DNA of 57,735 nucleotides from Rhodococcus jostii NBRC 16295. GTDB taxonomy: Bacteria; Actinomycetota; Actinomycetes; Mycobacteriales; Mycobacteriaceae. Numbering within the stretch: the first letter of the stretch is position 1; each line of letters begins with the position of its first letter. A program made the position numbers and the translations under genes. Positions 9,532 to 17,803 of the stretch are shown here, one piece after another. Under the pieces are notes generated by a model. It worked only from the letters and a program-made list of their open reading frames with translations. It was not told where the DNA came from and searched no databases. The stretch lies in the NCBI RefSeq assembly GCF_001894825.1, contig NZ_BCWY01000063.1:1-57735 (forward strand). Direction: 5' to 3'.

Positions 9532-10692
9532 ATGGCCGGAAATCCGGACTTCGATCTGTTCAAGCTCGGTGAAGAGCACGACGAACTGCGGTCCGCGATC
9601 CGCGCGCTCTCCGAAAAGGAGATCGCACCCTACGCGAAGGAAGTCGACGAGGATGCGCGCTTCCCCGAGGAGGCTCGCGTAGCCCTGGTGAACTCCGGGT
9701 TCAACGCCATCCACGTCCCCGAGCAGTACGACGGCCAGGGAGCAGACTCCGTCGCCACCTGCATCGTGATCGAAGAGGTCGCCCGCGTCTGCGGCTCCTC
9801 CTCCCTGATCCCCGCAGTCAACAAGCTCGGCACCATGGGCCTTATCCTCAACGGCTCCGAGGAACTCAAGCAGCAGGTCCTGCCGCAGCTCGCGTCCGGT
9901 GAAGCCATGGCGTCGTACGCACTGTCCGAGCGTGAGGCCGGTTCGGACGCCGCCAGCATGCGCACCCGCGCCAAGGCCGACGGCGACGACTGGATCCTCA
10001 ACGGCTCCAAGTGCTGGATCACCAACGGTGGAAAGTCCAGCTGGTACACCGTCATGGCTGTCACCGACGCCGACAAGGGCGCCAACGGCATCTCCGCGTT
10101 CATGGTCCATGAGAACGACGAGGGCTTCGTCGTCGGACCGAAGGAGAAGAAGCTCGGCATCAAGGGCTCGCCCACCGCGGAGCTGTACTTCGAGAACTGC
10201 AAGATCCCCGGCGACCGCATCATCGGCGAGCCCGGCACCGGCTTCAAGACGGCGCTGCAGACCCTCGACCACACCCGCCCCACCATCGGCGCGCAGGCAG
10301 TCGGCCTCGCACAGGGCGCCCTCGATGCCGCCCTCGCCTACACCAAGGACCGCAAGCAGTTCGGCAAGTCGATCAGCGACTTCCAGGCCGTGCAGTTCAT
10401 GCTCGCCGACATGGCGATGAAGGTCGAGGCAGCGCGCCTCATGGTCTACACGTCCGCGGCCCGCGCCGAGCGTGGCGAGAAGAACCTCGGTTTCATCTCC
10501 GCCGCCGCCAAGTGCTTCGCCTCCGACGTCGCGATGGAGGTCACCACCGACGCCGTCCAGCTGTTCGGCGGAGCCGGCTACACCACCGACTTCCCTGTCG
10601 AGCGGATGATGCGTGATGCGAAGATCACTCAGATCTACGAAGGCACCAACCAGATCCAGCGCGTCGTGATGTCGCGTGCACTGTTGAAGTAG
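9532..10692 (+). CDS. fadE25: Acyl-CoA dehydrogenase, FadE25 type
   Basis: 386-aa FAD-dependent acyl-CoA dehydrogenase catalysing the first alpha,beta-dehydrogenation of beta-oxidation in the cytosol. The protein closely resembles mycobacterial FadE25 along its whole length, as I recall that sequence (SGNPxFDLFKL-like N-terminus; YALSEREAGSDAASM; KCWITNGG; C-terminal QLFGGAGYTTDFPVERMMRD and IYEGTNQIQRVVMSRALLK, with the catalytic Glu in the last motif). An upstream in-frame ATG at 9472 was rejected because AAGGAGCG lies directly before ATG 9532 and homologues begin there. It is followed by a palindromic element and fadB2, so the two probably serve fatty-acid or branched acyl-CoA oxidation together. 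Length matches the family (~385 aa). Confidence 0.93.
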   Translation: MAGNPDFDLFKLGEEHDELRSAIRALSEKEIAPYAKEVDEDARFPEEARVALVNSGFNAIHVPEQYDGQGADSVATCIVIEEVARVCGSSSLIPAVNKLGTMGLILNGSEELKQQVLPQLASGEAMASYALSEREAGSDAASMRTRAKADGDDWILNGSKCWITNGGKSSWYTVMAVTDADKGANGISAFMVHENDEGFVVGPKEKKLGIKGSPTAELYFENCKIPGDRIIGEPGTGFKTALQTLDHTRPTIGAQAVGLAQGALDAALAYTKDRKQFGKSISDFQAVQFMLADMAMKVEAARLMVYTSAARAERGEKNLGFISAAAKCFASDVAMEVTTDAVQLFGGAGYTTDFPVERMMRDAKITQIYEGTNQIQRVVMSRALLK

Positions 10693-10705
10693 GCGGCTAC
10701 GCCGC

Positions 10706-10749
10706 CCGTGCGTGGTTAGAGAGTCTCTGGACTCGCTGACCACGCACGG
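10706..10749. repeat. Palindromic intergenic element, copy 1 (terminator-like)
   Basis: Nested hairpin between fadE25 and fadB2. The outer arms CCGTGCGTGGT (10706-10716) and ACCACGCACGG (10739-10749) pair over 11 bp; an inner stem GAGTC/GACTC (10721-10725, 10730-10734) closes a 4-nt loop. No T-run follows. The same architecture with the same inner stem recurs at 27976-28017 after ilvD, so it is a repeat family rather than a one-off terminator. Confidence 0.75.
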
Positions 10750-10766
10750 CTACGTGAGGAGAATTT

Positions 10767-11615
10767 GTGGAACTAGTAGGCGTGATCGGCGGCGGCACCA
10801 TGGGTGCCGGCATCGCCGAGGTATGCATCAAGGCCGGCAGCTCGGTTCTCATCCTCGAGACCAAGCCGGAATTCGCCGAGGCCGCGCAGGCCCGCATCGA
10901 GAAGTCCCTGGCTCGCGGGGTGAAGGCAGGCAAGCTCGACCAGGCCGACGCCGACACCGCACTCGCCCGAGTGCGCGTCACCCTCGACATCGAGGACTTC
11001 GCCGACCGCGACCTCGTCATCGAGGCGGCGCCGGAGATCGAGTCCCTCAAGGTCGACATCTTCGGCAAGCTCGACAAGATCGTGAAGCCGGCGGGCATCC
11101 TGGCGTCCAACACGTCGTCTATCCCGCTGATCAAGATGGCCAACGCCACCCAGCGGCCCGGCCAGGTCGTGGGTGTCCACTTCTTCAACCCGGTGCCGGT
11201 GATGCCGCTGGTGGAGATCGTGGTCAGCCTCGTCACGTCGGAGGAGACAGTCACCGCGGTCACCGACTACGCGAAGAACACGTTGCGCAAGAAGACGGTG
11301 CGGGCCGGTGACCGCGCAGGCTTCATCGTCAACGCCCTGCTCATCCCGTACCTCACGTCAGCAGTCCGGATGCTCGAGTCCGGGTACGCCACCGCCGAGG
11401 ACATCGACGAGGCCATGAAGGGCGGCTGCGGCTACCCGATGGGTCCGCTGACACTGATCGACACCGTCGGCCTCGACATCACCCTCGCCGCGGCGGAGTC
11501 GCTGTACGCAGAGTTCGCCGAGCCGCACTACGCGCCCCCGACGCTGCTCAAGCGCAAGGTGGACGCCGGGCAGCTCGGCAAGAAGTCCGGCAAGGGTTTC
11601 TACGACTACAGCTGA
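10767..11615 (+). CDS. fadB2: 3-hydroxybutyryl-CoA dehydrogenase (FadB2/Hbd type)
   Basis: 282-aa NAD(P)-dependent 3-hydroxyacyl-CoA dehydrogenase that interconverts 3-hydroxybutyryl-CoA and acetoacetyl-CoA. The Rossmann motif GVIGGGTMGAGIAEVC lies at residues 5-20; the conserved HFFNPVPVMPLVEIV follows at ~132; the C-terminal dimerisation domain carries GYPMGPLTLIDTVGLD and ends GKGFYDYS, typical of this family. GTG 10767 is preceded by GAGGAG at 5-6 nt. It lies 74 bp after fadE25 across the palindromic element, suggesting co-functional beta-oxidation genes that may be partly uncoupled at the transcript level. Confidence 0.92.
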   Translation: MELVGVIGGGTMGAGIAEVCIKAGSSVLILETKPEFAEAAQARIEKSLARGVKAGKLDQADADTALARVRVTLDIEDFADRDLVIEAAPEIESLKVDIFGKLDKIVKPAGILASNTSSIPLIKMANATQRPGQVVGVHFFNPVPVMPLVEIVVSLVTSEETVTAVTDYAKNTLRKKTVRAGDRAGFIVNALLIPYLTSAVRMLESGYATAEDIDEAMKGGCGYPMGPLTLIDTVGLDITLAAAESLYAEFAEPHYAPPTLLKRKVDAGQLGKKSGKGFYDYS

Positions 11616-11632
11616 TCTCGCCTTTCCGGGAG

Positions 11633-11655
11633 CCCGTCGCGTTACCGCGGCGGGC
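11633..11655. terminator. Hairpin between convergent fadB2 and the methyltransferase gene
   Basis: GCCCG...CGGGC arms with additional GC pairs between them lie immediately after fadB2 and are followed by TTT. The right side overlaps the last codons of the convergent methyltransferase gene, so the hairpin may end transcription arriving from the plus side. Confidence 0.5.
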
Positions 11656-12502
11656 TTTCGCCGTTCTTGACGGCGTAGCCCATGTAGGAGATGGCGGTGC
11701 TCCTGATCTGCCCGAAGTCGAGGCGCCGGCTCAACTCCCCGTAGCTGAGTCGTGGTCCACCGGCCCGGGCGAGGTCGAGCAGCCGGAGCGGATTCTTCGA
11801 CCGCGGCCCGAGGCCGACGACCTCGCCGAGCCGCAGACCGTGCCGGTCCAGGACCGACGTCAGCTCGGCCGGACGGATACACATCGACCAGTCGTGGATG
11901 GGAGTGTCGAACATCCGGGTCATCCGCCACTCCTGCATGATCTTGATCGCAACGAGCTTGCTGAAGACCGTGCGGTTGATGGTGTCGAACAGGTACAGGC
12001 CCCCCGGTTTCAGTGCCCGCGCGGTCTCGGCGATCACCGCGTCGAGATCCGACACGTGTTCGAGGACATCGCAGCAGTAGACGACGTCGAACGCGGCATC
12101 CGGCACCGGCAGTCGTTCACCGGACCCGATCCGGTACTGGATGTCGAGTGCCGAGCCGGCGGCGTGGCGGCGCGCGGTCGCGACCGACACCGGGGACGGG
12201 TCGACGCCGAGCACACGAAAACCGATGTGGGTGAACTCCTCCGCGAGGAATCCGCCGCCCGAACCGACGTCGAGGGCGCGGAGTCCGCGACAGTCGCGGC
12301 CGACTGTCGCGCCGAGCACCGTGCGGAAGTAGGCGAATCGCGCCGGCGTCAGACTTCCGTGCAGCAGGTTGAGCGGGTTGTCCTCCTCCCACCACGACTC
12401 CCCCACACGGTTGTAGACGTCGTTGTCGATGACCAAGCGGACCACCCCTTCTCTGCCGAGATCCCGGCGACGACGTCCAGCCTTCTCCTGCGCGTCGGTC
12501 AC
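11642..12502 (-). CDS. UbiG-like SAM-dependent methyltransferase
   Basis: 286-aa class I methyltransferase related to 3-demethylubiquinone methyltransferase. The start region carries VIDNDVYNRVGESWWEEDNPLNLLH, shared by UbiG-like actinobacterial homologues; SAM motif I is LDVGSGGGF (~92), post-motif acidic GVDPSP, and motif II DVVYCCDVLEHV (~140). Actinobacteria lack ubiquinone, so the substrate is unknown; a quinone or small lipid is possible. The start is uncertain: GTG 12502 gives 286 aa, but TTG or GTG codons near 12435-12442, next to AGAAGGGG and just before VIDNDVYN, would match homologue lengths better. Confidence 0.8.
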   Translation of the reverse strand: MTDAQEKAGRRRRDLGREGVVRLVIDNDVYNRVGESWWEEDNPLNLLHGSLTPARFAYFRTVLGATVGRDCRGLRALDVGSGGGFLAEEFTHIGFRVLGVDPSPVSVATARRHAAGSALDIQYRIGSGERLPVPDAAFDVVYCCDVLEHVSDLDAVIAETARALKPGGLYLFDTINRTVFSKLVAIKIMQEWRMTRMFDTPIHDWSMCIRPAELTSVLDRHGLRLGEVVGLGPRSKNPLRLLDLARAGGPRLSYGELSRRLDFGQIRSTAISYMGYAVKNGESPPR

Positions 12503-12535
12503 TTCAAGGGCGGACGCCTTACGCGATGCTCAGGG

Positions 12536-13776
12536 ATGACTTTCAGGATCTCGCACCTGTGTCTGTTGCCGATCGGGTTCGTCGCCGGAATTGCGTTGAC
12601 GTCCAGCATGTCCGGAAGGGTCGTCTTCGTGACGGACGCCGACCTGGACGTGTTCTGGCTCGGACCCGCTGCGCGCGGGGCACTCGCGGCGATCGTCGCG
12701 GTCCTCGTGGCCGCGCACGTGCGGTCCCGGCGCGGCCTGTCGGTAGCGTCGTTCGCCGGCCTCGCCCTCCTGGGTGTCGCACCGTCGATCGGGCCGTTGC
12801 ATGTCGAGATGTATGCCAGCGGCGTCGGTGCGGGCCTTCTCCTCGGCGGTCTCGTCGGACTGTGCGCCACCGCCGACGCGTGTGGTTGCAGACTGCGCTC
12901 GCGGCGGGCGTGGTTGCCGGACTCCTCCTTGCCGAACCCGTCGACCAATTCCGGACGTCCGTTCCCCGCCGCTACGCCGACTACCTTTCGGAACCCGCAT
13001 TCGATCCGGTGATGCTGACCGTCCTCGCGCTCACGGCCGTGGTTCTGGCCGTCATGCTGGCGTCCGGCGACCTCGGCGAGCCGACGCACCTCGAGGCGAG
13101 CGGCCGGGCCCTCGTCGTCGGGGTCGTGCTGCCGCTGGTCGGGCTGGTGCTGTACTGGCGGTTCGTCCTTCGCTTCGAGAACCTGGGCGTCGGTGGCGCG
13201 ATGCGCGGCCGGTGGATATTCGGAATCGTCCTGGTCGTGGTGGTGATCGCCGCCGCACTGTGGCTGGAGGGCCGCACCGGTGTTCTGCTACTCGCCGCGA
13301 TGGCGTTCGTGGCTACCGGGAAGGGCAGCACCTCGTCGTTCCCGGACTCCTGGCCGTGGCTGCTCGTTCCCGCGGCGCTGGTGCTCGCCGGGGCGGCGCT
13401 CGGCCGTCGATTCCCGCAGCCGGTGGTCGGCATCGGAGCGCTCGCGCTCGTGGCCGCGTCGGCGTTGTTCGAGCACCCGCCGTGGGACAACCTGCATCTC
13501 GGTGCCAATTGGCTTCTCCTTCCCTTCGCGGCGTCGTTCGCCTTCGCGTCGAGCCTGCCGACGAACGAACCTGTCACCGCGACGTCGCTGGCCGCGCCCG
13601 CCGCTTTCGCAGTGCCGCTGGTCGCCGACTTCGGGTGGACGGCGTATGCGCCGCTCGTCCAGGGCGAGATGACACCGTGGCCGGACTCGTGGGCGTGGAC
13701 GTCGACCGGGGTGTCGGTGGCCGCCGTGGTCGCCTGCGGTCTTGCCGTCGCCTATCTCCACACCCGCTCCCGCTGA
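12536..13776 (+). pseudogene. Polytopic membrane protein with an apparent -1 frameshift
   Basis: Two adjoining reading frames look like one hydrophobic protein. Frame A (ATG 12536) encodes about four membrane segments (LLPIGFVAGIALTSS; ALAAIVAVLVAAHV; SFAGLALLGVAPSI; AGLLLGGLVGLCAT) and loses protein-like character near 12884; its formal stop is at 13012. Frame B, one base back, becomes coding at about 12884 (LQTALAAGVVAGLLLAEPV) and continues with several more segments to 13776. A single missing base around 12875-12890 would join them into a ~413-aa protein. Alternatives are two overlapping genes (a GTG lies at the start of frame B), programmed frameshifting or a sequencing error. I do not recognise the family. 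Upstream ribosome-binding sequence is weak. Confidence 0.6.
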
Positions 13777-13798
13777 GCGGATATGCAGAGTACATACG

Positions 13799-13833
13799 TT
13801 GTGCACCATGCATAGCGTGTGTATGGTGCACAA
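13799..13833 (+). promoter_or_regulatory. Operator palindrome overlapping a promoter for the MFS exporter gene
   Basis: Perfect 11-bp inverted repeat TTGTGCACCAT (13799-13809) / ATGGTGCACAA (13823-13833) with a 13-bp spacer. The same bases offer a promoter: TTGTGC at 13799-13804, 17 bp, TATGGT at 13822-13827. Transcription would begin near 13834, about 17 nt before the AAGGAG ribosome site of the exporter gene. A repressor on the palindrome would block this promoter. No regulator gene is adjacent. Confidence 0.65.
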
Positions 13834-13862
13834 GTTGTATTTGCACACTAAAGGAGATTCGT

Positions 13863-15308
13863 GTGGACACTCCGACGCCCGCCGTCCGCCCGGGCGGCCT
13901 CGTCGCCGTGCTGGCATTCACCGGCATCGTCGCCGCACTCATGCAGACCCTCGTGGTCCCGCTGATCGGCGACCTGCCGCGACTGCTCGACACGACCGCG
14001 TCGAACGCGTCGTGGGTGATCACCGCTACGCTGCTCGCCGGCGCCGTGGCGACACCGGTCACCGGACGCCTCGGCGATCTGTACGGCAAGCGGCGCATGA
14101 TGCTGATCTGCACGGTGCCGCTCGTGCTGGGCTCGGTGGTCTGCGCACTCGCGTCCTCCCTCGTCCCGATGGTGATCGGCCGTGGACTGCAGGGCATCGG
14201 TGTGGGCATGATCCCGCTGGGCATCAGCGCCCTGCGCGACCTGCTGCCGCCCGAACGCCTGCACTCCTCCATCGCGTTGATGAGCTCGTCCATGGGGATC
14301 GGCGGCGCCCTCGGCCTGCCCATCGCCGCGACGGTCGCCGAGAACTCCGACTGGCGTGTGCTCTTCTGGGGTGCCGCGGGTCTGAGCGCGCTGATCGCCG
14401 TGCTGCTCTGGCTCGTCATGCCGGCCACCCCCGTCCACGGACCCAGGGGCCGCTTCGACCCCATCGGCGCGGTCGGACTCGGTATCGGACTGGTGTCCCT
14501 GCTGTTGGCCGTGTCGAAGGGCGCCGACTGGGGATGGGCGAGCGGCACCACCCTCGGTCTGTTCGCGACCACGGTCATCGCGTTGACGGCATGGGGCTGG
14601 TGGGAACTCCGCATTCCCGAACCCCTCGTCGATCTGCGGGTGATCGCCGGACGTCAGGTGCTGCTCACCAACGCGGCGTCCGTCGTCGTCGGCTTCGCGA
14701 TGTACGCGCAGTCGCTGATCATTCCGCAGCTCCTGCAGCTACCGGAGTCCACGGGATACGGCCTGGGGCAGTCGATGCTGGCCATGGGCCTGTGGATGGC
14801 ACCCTCGGGCCTCATGATGATGGCGGTGTCCCCCTTCGGCGCAAAGCTGTCGTCGGCCCGCGGACCGAAGGTCACCCTGCTCGTCGGAAGCCTGGTCATC
14901 GCCCTCGGCTACGGATCGTCGACGTTCCTGATGGGATCGACGTGGGGCCTGGTCGTGGCGACCTGCATCTGCGGCTCGGGCGTCGGCCTGGCCTACGGGG
15001 CGATGCCCGCACTGGTGATGGGCGCCGTGCCGCAGTCCGCGACGGCCTCCGCCAACAGCGTCAACACACTGATGCGTTCGATCGGCACCTCGGTGTCCGC
15101 GGCCGTGGTCGGAGTGGTCCTGGCGCAGATGAGCGTCCAGGTCGCCGGCCACACCCTGCCGACCGAGGGCGGCTTCCGGACCGGCCTGCTGATCGGGTGC
15201 GGTGTCGCACTCGTCGCCGCGGCCATCACCCTGGCCATTCCGACGCGCCGGGTCGCACCCTCGGCGCCGAGCCCCAGTCCCGAACCGCTCGCGTCGTCGA
15301 AGGCCTAG
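13863..15308 (+). CDS. MFS multidrug exporter, DHA2 (EmrB/QacA-like) type
   Basis: 481-aa integral membrane drug:H+ antiporter, about 14 membrane segments. Conserved features: GRLGDLYGKRRMM between TM2 and TM3 (motif A, ~70-80), GRGLQGIGVGMIPLG (motif B, ~103), GIGGALGLPIAATVAENSDWR in TM5 (motif C region) and a late SANSVNTLMRSIGTSVS element typical of DHA2 exporters. GTG 13863 was chosen because AAGGAG lies 6 nt upstream. The gene follows a strong operator/promoter palindrome, which suggests inducible export of a toxic compound; the inducer and substrate are unknown. Confidence 0.9.
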   Translation: MDTPTPAVRPGGLVAVLAFTGIVAALMQTLVVPLIGDLPRLLDTTASNASWVITATLLAGAVATPVTGRLGDLYGKRRMMLICTVPLVLGSVVCALASSLVPMVIGRGLQGIGVGMIPLGISALRDLLPPERLHSSIALMSSSMGIGGALGLPIAATVAENSDWRVLFWGAAGLSALIAVLLWLVMPATPVHGPRGRFDPIGAVGLGIGLVSLLLAVSKGADWGWASGTTLGLFATTVIALTAWGWWELRIPEPLVDLRVIAGRQVLLTNAASVVVGFAMYAQSLIIPQLLQLPESTGYGLGQSMLAMGLWMAPSGLMMMAVSPFGAKLSSARGPKVTLLVGSLVIALGYGSSTFLMGSTWGLVVATCICGSGVGLAYGAMPALVMGAVPQSATASANSVNTLMRSIGTSVSAAVVGVVLAQMSVQVAGHTLPTEGGFRTGLLIGCGVALVAAAITLAIPTRRVAPSAPSPSPEPLASSKA

Positions 15309-15320
15309 GACGCCGACTGC

Positions 15321-15740
15321 CTACTTGTGAAGGGCGTATCCGGCGACGGGGTTGCCGTTGATGTAGACGGTGCCCTCATAGGTCCCATCGGGCCTCGGGG
15401 TGATCCGATCGGTCAGAAAGGGAAGTCCGGAGGGGCTGTAGTCGGTGACAATGGAGCCGCTCGCCTCCGGGGTGGTCATGCCGAAGATGTACGGGAAGAA
15501 CACACCGAAGTTGTCCATGACCCACCCGGGCCCGAACGTCTTTCCCTTCCAGATCAGGTCGCCACCGAGAACGTTCGTGGTACCGAGGTACGTGCCGGCG
15601 GGCAGCGGGACCGGCATGGGCACGGGTAGCGGCGGCGGCATGGGCGCCGGCACCGGGTCAGCAGCCGCCGTCCCCGCGGCGAAGAAAGACAGGCCGGCCA
15701 CCGCGACGGCCCCTACCGCGACCTTGCGCATGATGTCCAT
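15321..15740 (-). CDS. Secreted protein of unknown function
   Basis: 139-aa exported protein. A Sec-type signal peptide is clear (MDIMRK, hydrophobic VAVGAVAVAGLSFFAAGTAAA, likely cleavage after AAA before DPVP), followed by a Pro/Met-rich linker and a ~95-residue domain ending in GYALHK. ATG 15740 is preceded by GGAG at about 6 nt; longer starts would bury the signal peptide. The mature part has no Cys and no motif I recognise. It faces the convergent MFS gene (12-bp gap) and has no obvious functional partner nearby. Confidence 0.75.
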   Translation of the reverse strand: MDIMRKVAVGAVAVAGLSFFAAGTAAADPVPAPMPPPLPVPMPVPLPAGTYLGTTNVLGGDLIWKGKTFGPGWVMDNFGVFFPYIFGMTTPEASGSIVTDYSPSGLPFLTDRITPRPDGTYEGTVYINGNPVAGYALHK

Positions 15741-15793
15741 GAGATCTCCGTATATCGATGTGCGTGGCGGAAAGTGTCGCACGTACCGGGCTG

Positions 15794-16321
15794 TCACAGG
15801 GCGAGTGTGAAGAAGATGCTGTTCGGATCGTTGCAGTAGTCCCCGAACGGGGGACATTCGGTGAAACCGTGCTGCGTGTACAGGCGCCGGGCCGGGGCGA
15901 AGAAATCCTCGGTGCCGGTCTCGAGGTCGAGGCGGACGTACCCACGTGTCCGAGCCTCGTCGACCAGATGTGTGAGAAGCCGGGTGGCCACGCCCCGTCC
16001 GCGCGCCTCCGGCGCCGTACGCATCGACTTGATCTCACCTTCCGCCGGAGACAGCTCACGCAGCGCCACGGAGCCCAGCACGGTCGCCTCGTCCCACAGC
16101 GTCCAGACGGTGACGGACGGGTCCCGCAATCCGGACAGATCGAGGGCGTGAACACTGTCGGGCGGCGACGTCGCATGCATGTCCGCCAGGTGATCGGCCA
16201 GCAGACCGTGCACGGCCTCGCGGGACAGGTCGTCGACTTCGATGTACACGTGCTCGAGTATGCCGAAGGCGGCGCGAGAAATCGCAACGAGCACCCCACT
16301 GCCTGGACCGCGGCGCACCAT
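15794..16321 (-). CDS. GNAT-family N-acetyltransferase
   Basis: Acetyl-CoA-dependent acyltransferase, up to 175 aa. The acetyl-CoA binding motif A is EIKSMRTAPEARGRGVATRLLTHLVDEAR, containing the GNAT R-G-R-G-V-A pyrophosphate loop; FFAPARRLYTQHGF supplies motif B. The family also shares HALDLSGLRDPSVTVWTLWD and PFGDYCNDPNSIFFTLAL. ATG 16321 lies 7 bp from the divergent MFS start; a GTG near 16249 (VYIEVDDLSRE) may be the true start because family similarity begins there. The substrate is unknown, perhaps a small amine or antibiotic. Confidence 0.85.
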   Translation of the reverse strand: MVRRGPGSGVLVAISRAAFGILEHVYIEVDDLSREAVHGLLADHLADMHATSPPDSVHALDLSGLRDPSVTVWTLWDEATVLGSVALRELSPAEGEIKSMRTAPEARGRGVATRLLTHLVDEARTRGYVRLDLETGTEDFFAPARRLYTQHGFTECPPFGDYCNDPNSIFFTLAL

Positions 16322-16327
16322 GGGGAC

Positions 16328-17803
16328 ATGACCGAGACAGTTCTGCGCCTGAGCACCCGCCGGGGGCGGTGGGTGGTGGTCGCCACCGTTCTCGGCTCGA
16401 GCCTCGCGCTACTGGACGGCACGGTCGTGAACATCGCCCTGCCGCACATCGGCGAGGACCTCGGGTCGGCTGTCGCGGGACTGCAGTGGGTACTGAGCGG
16501 CTACACCCTCGCCCTGGCGTCGCTGATCCTGCTGGGCGGGGCGCTCGGGGATCGCTGGGGCAGGCGCCGCGTCTTCGTCTGGGGGACGATCTGGTTCGCG
16601 GTCTCGTCACTGCTTTGTGGCATCGCACCCGACATCACGATGCTCGTGATCGCCCGGATCCTGCAGGGCGTCGGGGCCGCGATGCTGACCCCCGGCAGCC
16701 TCGCACTGATCTCGGCGTCGATCCACGAGGACGACCGGGGTGCCGCGATCGGATTGTGGTCGGGACTCGGCGGGGTGGCCGGGGCGATCGGACCTCTACT
16801 GGGCGGCTGGCTGGTGGAGGTGGCCGGCTGGCGGTCGGTGTTCCTGCTCAATCTTCCGCTCGCCGTAGTCGTCGTATGGGCGTCGATGCGGCACGTCCCC
16901 GAGAGCCGCGACCCGCATCCGCCCGATCATCTCGACGTACTCGGGTCGGTGTGCGCGGTGATCGGTCTCGGCGCGCTCACCTACGGTCTGATCGAGATGA
17001 ACCTGATCGCCGGGGTCGTCGGAGCTGTCGCGCTGATCGCGTTCGTCGTGGTGGAACGGCGCTCACCGAACGCGCTGGTGCCGCCGAGCCTGTTCGCGTC
17101 GCGCATGTTCGTGGCGGCGAACCTGGTGACGCTCGCGGTGTACGCCGCTCTCGGCGGCGTCTTCTTCCTCCTGGTCCTGCAGCTGCAGTTGGTGGCCGGA
17201 TACTCGCCGATCGAGGCCGGGGTCGCCACCATCCCGATCACGCTGGCGATGCTGGCGTTCTCCTCCCGCGCCGGCAGCTACGCCCAGACCCACGGCCCGC
17301 GACTGCCGATGACGGTCGGGCCCGCACTCGCCGCGGTCGGCCTGCTGTTGATGACGCGGATCGGGCCGGACGCACACTATTGGACGGTCGTACTCCCCGG
17401 CGTCCTCGTGTTCGGACTCGGACTGTCCGCCATGGTCGCGCCGCTGACCGCCGCCGTGCTCGGATCGGTACCGGTGGACCAGTCCGGCATCGCCTCCGGA
17501 GTGAACAACGCCGTCGCGCGCACCAGCCAACTGCTGGCGGTGGCCGCACTCCCAGGGATCGCCGGGATCGACGCCGAAAGCATGATCGACCCCGACAGCT
17601 TCTCGCACGGCTTCCGCACCGCGATGTACATCTGCATCGCATTGCTCCTGGTCGGGGCGGCCATCGCCGCAGCCCTGATCCGGGCACCCGCCGCCCCGAA
17701 GCCCACCGCGGATTCGGTTGCCTGCAAACCACATTGCGACGTCACCGGTCCGGCGGTGCAGCCCACGCTCGCCCGGTCGAGTCCTACTCCGCCGAAGGGA
17801 TGA
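16328..17803 (+). CDS. MFS exporter, DHA2 family
   Basis: 491-aa membrane exporter with about 14 membrane segments. TM1 has the family signature LLDGTVVNIALPHIGEDLG (~30-48); motif A is GALGDRWGRRRVF; motif B ARILQGVGAAMLTPG; TM5 has GPLLGGWLVEVAGWRSVF. A second-half motif, SGIASGVNNAVARTSQLLAVA, and a C-terminal Cys/His-containing tail are usual for this group. It starts 7 bp from the divergent GNAT gene, leaving almost no promoter space, so transcription may begin inside the GNAT gene if the longer GNAT start is used. Its 3' end overlaps the convergent alarmone synthetase gene by 20 bp. The substrate is unknown. Confidence 0.9.
   Translation: MTETVLRLSTRRGRWVVVATVLGSSLALLDGTVVNIALPHIGEDLGSAVAGLQWVLSGYTLALASLILLGGALGDRWGRRRVFVWGTIWFAVSSLLCGIAPDITMLVIARILQGVGAAMLTPGSLALISASIHEDDRGAAIGLWSGLGGVAGAIGPLLGGWLVEVAGWRSVFLLNLPLAVVVVWASMRHVPESRDPHPPDHLDVLGSVCAVIGLGALTYGLIEMNLIAGVVGAVALIAFVVVERRSPNALVPPSLFASRMFVAANLVTLAVYAALGGVFFLLVLQLQLVAGYSPIEAGVATIPITLAMLAFSSRAGSYAQTHGPRLPMTVGPALAAVGLLLMTRIGPDAHYWTVVLPGVLVFGLGLSAMVAPLTAAVLGSVPVDQSGIASGVNNAVARTSQLLAVAALPGIAGIDAESMIDPDSFSHGFRTAMYICIALLLVGAAIAAALIRAPAAPKPTADSVACKPHCDVTGPAVQPTLARSSPTPPKG

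Noticed and set aside
12774..13862. Long N-terminal extension of the first MFS exporter gene
   Set aside because: The frame is open only because of GC bias. AAGGAG and GTG 13863 together with the promoter palindrome mark the true start.
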